DNA from: Candidatus Omnitrophota bacterium
GTDB lineage: Bacteria > Omnitrophota > Gorgyraeia > JABMRG01
Direction of reading: 5' to 3'
Length of the DNA: 8,991 nt
Assembly: GCA_013202935.1 (NCBI GenBank)
Contig: JABMRG010000098.1
Location: 1-8,991 of the forward strand
The position numbers and the translations under genes were made by a program. Shown piece after piece: positions 6,149 through 8,991 of this stretch (its first letter is position 1; each line of letters starts with the position of its first letter). Under the pieces are notes generated by a model, which saw only the letters and a program-made list of their open reading frames with translations, was not told the DNA's origin and searched no databases.

Positions 6149-7139
6149 TGCTTATCCTTAACTTAATCTTTAATATCAGAATTTCTATATTATCAGCGGA
6201 GGGCCCAGCTATCAACTTCTTCAATTTTACCCAGTCTTTTTCTGTTGTAACAAGAGTATCTATCTGATTCTTGGCGCAGGAGTCGAATATAGCGCTGAGA
6301 TCAGCAGCAGTATATTTGTGGTGGTCCATATAGGATATTTCTGATCCAATATGAGCTCCCAGGTTTTTAAGCGTCTTGATAAAAGAACCGTTATCGCCTA
6401 ATGCTGAAACCGCACATATGTTCTTGCCTTTTATATAGCCTAATGGCTGCTCTTGGCTCTTGTTGCTATATAATAGTATTGGCTGATGTATAGACTCAAA
6501 AATATCCATATCAGGATTCACTTTTAGCACCTTGTTTTTTACTATATCAGCTTCTTCCTTTGTAACAAGATTAGTCTTTGTAATCACTGCAATATCTGCA
6601 CGTTTTAGGCTCGAAATAGGCTCTCTCAATATACCACCTGGTATTACAAATCCTGTGCCAAAAGGATCTGTAGCGTTTATCGTTACTATATCAAGGTCTC
6701 TTTTTATCTTTGCGTGCTGGAACCCATCGTCTAATACAAATAGGCCTACGTCAGACTCTGTCTCTTTTTTCAGGGCATTCTTTACCCTATCTCCACCTGC
6801 AAGCACAGAGACTTTGTCCATATTCTCAGAGAGCACCCTGTTCTCATCCTCCCCATAGCCTCTTGTTAGAAGCGATACACGCCTACCATGCTCTGAGAAA
6901 TATCTACAAATAGCCTCAACCAACGGTGTTTTGCCTGTACCGCCCCAGGTAATGTTGCCTATACTTATTACAGATGCCTTTAACCTATAGGATTTAAGGA
7001 GTCCTGTCTTAAAAAAAATACCTCTTAATCTTATCCCTGCCAGATAGAGCAGAGATAAAAGAAGGAATAGCCACCTTATAAGAAATCCTATGGGTTCTTT
7101 TGGGCTGCCTGTAATAATATTATAAAGATAGCTTCTCAT
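6102..7139 (-). CDS. lpxK: Tetraacyldisaccharide 4'-kinase LpxK
   Basis: LpxK phosphorylates the 4' position of the tetra-acyl disaccharide 1-phosphate to give lipid IVA, the acceptor for Kdo, at the inner face of the cytoplasmic membrane. The 345 residues include an N-terminal membrane-associated helix (about 18-35) and the family P-loop GNITWGGTGKTP (61-72). They also include RGYG (93-96), LDDGFQH (136-142, catalytic Asp region), RDLDIV (147-152), IPGGILREP (166-174), MDHHKY (271-276) and TTEKDWVKL (298-306). The stretch between RGYG and GGDRVKNA is short: the usual 15-20 residue loop before the GDE-type segment looks collapsed to GEDEN. All core motifs are present, so activity is expected. 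It overlaps the 3' end of waaA by 20 bp and has its own GGAAG 6 nt upstream. The identification is secure. Confidence 0.96.
   Translation of the reverse strand: MRSYLYNIITGSPKEPIGFLIRWLFLLLSLLYLAGIRLRGIFFKTGLLKSYRLKASVISIGNITWGGTGKTPLVEAICRYFSEHGRRVSLLTRGYGEDENRVLSENMDKVSVLAGGDRVKNALKKETESDVGLFVLDDGFQHAKIKRDLDIVTINATDPFGTGFVIPGGILREPISSLKRADIAVITKTNLVTKEEADIVKNKVLKVNPDMDIFESIHQPILLYSNKSQEQPLGYIKGKNICAVSALGDNGSFIKTLKNLGAHIGSEISYMDHHKYTAADLSAIFDSCAKNQIDTLVTTEKDWVKLKKLIAGPSADNIEILILKIKLRISNEEDFFGRLSSCISG
6155..6159 (-). promoter_or_regulatory. Ribosome binding site inside lpxK for the acyltransferase fusion
   Basis: On the minus strand AAGGA stands 6 nt before the ATG at 6146-6148, a good Shine-Dalgarno spacing. 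It lies within the last codons of lpxK, and supports the 47-bp overlapping start rather than a later one; no other Met, GTG or TTG that would preserve the family N-terminus is available. Confidence 0.6.
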
Positions 7140-8418
7140 TTATAGCTTCCAGTGTCTTTTCTACTGCCCCCTTATTTGTATCAACAAGCTCCTTTGCACG
7201 CTGGCCAAGATTCTTAATATGAGTATCGTCTCCTTTTAGTATATCGCTTGCTGCTTTTACAAGAGCTGTTTTGTCCTTAACAACTATTGCAGCCTCTTCC
7301 TTAAGGAAAAGGTCTGTTATATCACGAAAATTAAAAGTATAAGGGCCAAATAGGATAGGCTTTGCAAAGCAAGCAGGCTCTATCATGTTTTGACCACCCT
7401 TCTTAACAAGGCTTCCTCCCATAAAGACTATATCTGCTATTGCGTAAAAACTTTTAAGCTGGCCAACGGTATCGAGTAGGAATAGTTCATAATTCTTGGC
7501 TGCTAGTTCTTGGTTCTTATTTTTGCCAAGCTGAGAAACCCTAACCGATGTAAAATCATATCTCTTTACAAAACTTTCAAGCGCTGTTGTGCGTTCTATA
7601 TGACGTGGAGCTATAAGCAGTCTCAGGTTAGCAAATTCCTTTTTGAGCTCTATATAAGCGGACATTATTATCTCTTCTTCGCCAGGATGCGTGCTGCCTG
7701 CAACAAAAAGCTTATCATCCTCTCTTAAACCTAAACTAGACTTTAAGCTCATGTTATCCTGCCTTAAAAGATCTTCAGAAGTAGCTGCGTCAAACTTTAT
7801 ATTTCCAGATATGCTTACTCTAGAAGGCTCAGCACCTAGTGATATAATCCTTTCTTCGTCTATCTCGCTTTGCATCAGAAAGAGTTTAATACCCTCAAGC
7901 ACAGGTTTGAGCATAAACTTAACCAGCTTATACCTGCCAAAAGAACCATCGGATATCCTGCCATTTACCAGGAATATAGCTACATTAGACCTTGCTGCTT
8001 CTGTTATAAGGTTAGGCCATATCTCTGTCTCTGCAATAAGCAACATGGTTGGCCTTATGTATGATATAGCCCTTCTTACGGCGGGCCTTATATCAAATGG
8101 GAGAAATAAGACTATATCGCTATCTCCTGCTATTTTCTTTGCAACCGCATTTCCGGTCTCTGTTACAGTAGTTATTACCAACCTATATCCTGGGTACCTC
8201 TGTCTCAGCCTCGATAATAATGGCCCAGCAGCCATAACTTCACCTACGCTTACCGCATGGACCCATATATTCTCTTTGCTCTTTAACTTCTCAATTAATT
8301 CTTTAGAGTATAGTCCAAAGCGTAAGGCTATTCCTTCTCTCCTGCGTTTTTTGAGAAGAAATATCGGTATATAGACAACCGCGAATATGATAAATGCTAT
8401 GTTGTATATTATGCTCAT
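7120..8418 (-). CDS. waaA: 3-deoxy-D-manno-octulosonic acid transferase WaaA (KdtA)
   Basis: WaaA transfers one or more Kdo residues from CMP-Kdo to lipid IVA on the cytoplasmic side of the inner membrane. The protein has 432 residues, typical of the family. It has an N-terminal membrane anchor (about 3-22), HAVSVGE (54-60, with E60 as the expected catalytic base), PFDIRPAVRR (107-116), AETEIWPNL (129-137) and NGRISDGSF (152-160). GNIKFD (205-210), GSTHPGEEE (241-249), APRHIER (270-276), MGGSLVKKGGQNMIEPA (333-349) and KPILFGPYTFNF (353-364) follow. Whether it adds one, two or more Kdo units cannot be told. A variable loop at 301-314 contains a small internal duplication. No Shine-Dalgarno is seen before the ATG; the position is occupied by the outermost unit of the upstream palindromic array. 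It is the first gene of the overlapping lipid A operon. Confidence 0.96.
   Translation of the reverse strand: MSIIYNIAFIIFAVVYIPIFLLKKRRREGIALRFGLYSKELIEKLKSKENIWVHAVSVGEVMAAGPLLSRLRQRYPGYRLVITTVTETGNAVAKKIAGDSDIVLFLPFDIRPAVRRAISYIRPTMLLIAETEIWPNLITEAARSNVAIFLVNGRISDGSFGRYKLVKFMLKPVLEGIKLFLMQSEIDEERIISLGAEPSRVSISGNIKFDAATSEDLLRQDNMSLKSSLGLREDDKLFVAGSTHPGEEEIIMSAYIELKKEFANLRLLIAPRHIERTTALESFVKRYDFTSVRVSQLGKNKNQELAAKNYELFLLDTVGQLKSFYAIADIVFMGGSLVKKGGQNMIEPACFAKPILFGPYTFNFRDITDLFLKEEAAIVVKDKTALVKAASDILKGDDTHIKNLGQRAKELVDTNKGAVEKTLEAINEKLSL
7146..7150 (-). promoter_or_regulatory. Ribosome binding site inside waaA for lpxK
   Basis: GGAAG on the minus strand lies 6 nt before the lpxK ATG (7137-7139), within the final codons of waaA. 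It supports the 20-bp overlap start. Confidence 0.55.
7483..7518 (-). repeat. Short in-frame duplication within waaA
   Basis: Two 15-bp copies (7483-7497 and 7504-7518, 12 of 15 identical) lie 21 bp apart. They encode KNQELAA and KNYELFL at residues 301-314, just before the conserved LLDTVGQL strand. This is the variable loop of WaaA, and family members I know usually have fewer residues here. The sequence is a simple AAGAAC/GAACTA pattern, which could reflect an inserted or expanded short repeat. Confidence 0.45.
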
Positions 8419-8427
8419 GGCTTGTAA

Positions 8428-8581
8428 GGGGACAAGATTATTATGGGGACACCGTCTTACACATACACTGGGGACAGTTTACCGCTAGCATGGGGACACT
8501 TCACTCACTTTACTATATAGTAAGCCAATGTGAAGTGTCCCCAGACTTATTGCAAACTGTCCCCATGCTGATAACGTCCCC
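8428..8581. repeat. Concentric GGGGACA/TGTCCCC inverted-repeat array (REP-like)
   Basis: Four GGGGACA units point inward from the left (8428-8434, 8445-8451, 8470-8476, 8492-8498). Three complementary units come from the right (8536-8542, 8558-8564, and GTCCCC at 8576-8581). They pair in nested order: 8492-8504 with 8530-8542 (13 of 13), 8470-8480 with 8554-8564 (11 of 11), and 8445-8450 with 8576-8581 (6 of 6). A competing 12-bp pairing, 8487-8498 with 8558-8569, is also perfect. A 14-bp perfect palindrome, TTACTATATAGTAA (8510-8523), sits at the tip. Such arrays resemble REP-like elements moved by IS200-type RAYT transposases; no transposase gene is in the window. The array fills most of the 189-bp gap between xerC and waaA. 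It may also form a terminator-like or cruciform structure, although no T-tract follows on the minus strand. Confidence 0.75.
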
Positions 8582-8607
8582 AAACTTATATTTTTCCCTT
8601 CCTAGTA

Positions 8608-8991
8608 TTATGCACGAGGATGTGCTTTTTCGTAAGCCTCTTTCATCCTCTCCGTGGTAATATGCGTATATATCTGTGTTGTTGAAAGGCTTGCGTGGCC
8701 CAAAAGTTCCTGCACCGACCTTAGGTCAGCGCCCCTGTTTAAAAGATGTGTAGCAAATGAATGGCGCAGCGTATGAGGCGAGACCTTTTCTTTTAAGCTC
8801 GCTACTTTTATAAATTTATCTACTATACGCCTTACTGACCTGTCGGTCAGCCTGCCACCTCTCTTATTTAAGAAAACTGCCTTCTTGTTTGCAGAACGCA
8901 TATTTCCGGAGGCCTTCAAATACCCTTGTATGGCTCTAAGGGCCTTTTCACCTGCAGGCGTAAACCTCTCCTTTTTACCCTTGCCATATAC
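8608..8991 (-). CDS. xerC: Tyrosine recombinase XerC-like, C-terminal part (cut by window edge)
   Basis: The visible 127 residues are the C-terminal catalytic half of a Xer-type site-specific recombinase; the frame is open to base 8991, so the N-terminal SAM-like domain and the first catalytic Arg lie outside. Seen (numbered from the first visible residue) are the GKGKKER beta-hairpin with the catalytic Lys (3-9), HTLRHSFATHLL (73-84, with H73 and R76), LLGHASLSTTQIYTH (96-110, with H99 and nucleophile Y108) and a terminal AHPRA. XerC/XerD resolve chromosome dimers at dif. SLSTTQIYTHI together with the YEKAHPRA tail favours XerC over XerD, though lineages with a single Xer protein exist. An apparent internal start at 8917-8919 is a TTG in mid-domain and not the real one. 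It is separated from waaA by the repeat array and is probably a separate transcription unit. Confidence 0.88.
   Translation of the reverse strand, partial: VYGKGKKERFTPAGEKALRAIQGYLKASGNMRSANKKAVFLNKRGGRLTDRSVRRIVDKFIKVASLKEKVSPHTLRHSFATHLLNRGADLRSVQELLGHASLSTTQIYTHITTERMKEAYEKAHPRA

Noticed and set aside
7691..8374. 227-codon open frame on the plus strand
   Set aside because: It lies entirely antisense to waaA, whose motifs are unmistakable; its translation shows no recognisable domain and no ribosome site fits.
8428..8581. CRISPR array
   Set aside because: The repeated words are only 6-8 bp, inverted rather than direct, and the spacing is irregular (17-25 bp), unlike CRISPR repeats and spacers.
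8394..8660. 88-codon plus-strand frame across the xerC-waaA gap
   Set aside because: It runs through the repeat array and into the antisense of xerC; no domain is recognisable and it is explained by the lack of stops in the repeats.
8917..8919. TTG start giving a short, complete recombinase fragment
   Set aside because: The frame continues upstream to the window edge with clear Xer sequence (GKGKKER), so the gene is simply cut by the window, not truncated.

Overview
The window reads as chromosomal DNA of a Gram-negative (diderm) bacterium. It carries a compact lipid A/Kdo/core-oligosaccharide assembly operon, with every gene on the minus strand. Family content (WaaA, LpxK, an LpxL-type acyltransferase, GT9 and GT4 glycosyltransferases), moderate-to-low GC and GGGGACA-type palindromes would fit an uncultivated lineage such as Omnitrophota (PVC group). 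That placement is inference from overall style, not from a marker gene, and is perhaps even odds.

Layout in the direction of transcription, from high to low coordinates. (1) 8991-8608: the C-terminal catalytic part of a XerC-like tyrosine recombinase, cut by the window edge. (2) 8607-8419: a 189-bp gap filled by a concentric set of inverted GGGGACA/TGTCCCC repeats. (3) 8418-7120 waaA (Kdo transferase). (4) 7139-6102 lpxK (lipid A 4'-kinase), overlapping waaA by 20 bp. (5) 6148-4301: an LpxL-type acyltransferase fused to an ELM1-family (DUF1022) GT-B-like domain, overlapping lpxK by 47 bp. (6) 4304-2214: a GT4 glycosyltransferase fused to a GT9 heptosyltransferase, joined to the previous gene by an ATGA overlap. 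(7) 2217-1111: a second GT4 glycosyltransferase, again joined by ATGA. (8) 1109-327: a membrane-anchored polysaccharide deacetylase, 1 nt after the previous stop. (9) 326-1: non-coding DNA holding a 164-bp, nearly fully self-complementary element that abuts the deacetylase stop codon, followed by smaller hairpins.

The six genes from waaA to the deacetylase form one tightly coupled transcription and translation unit. The likely order of work on the inner leaflet of the cytoplasmic membrane is LpxK phosphorylation of the tetra-acyl disaccharide, WaaA addition of Kdo, secondary acylation by the LpxL-like domain, and core sugar addition by the ELM1-like, GT4 and GT9 modules. The deacetylase would then trim N-acetyl groups, probably from the periplasmic side. 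Two consecutive genes are two-domain fusions, so six soluble or membrane-associated activities downstream of LpxK and WaaA are packed into four polypeptides.

The least explained parts are the two palindromic elements that bracket the operon, the LpxL-ELM1 fusion, and a deacetylase whose second metal-binding histidine is replaced by glutamate.
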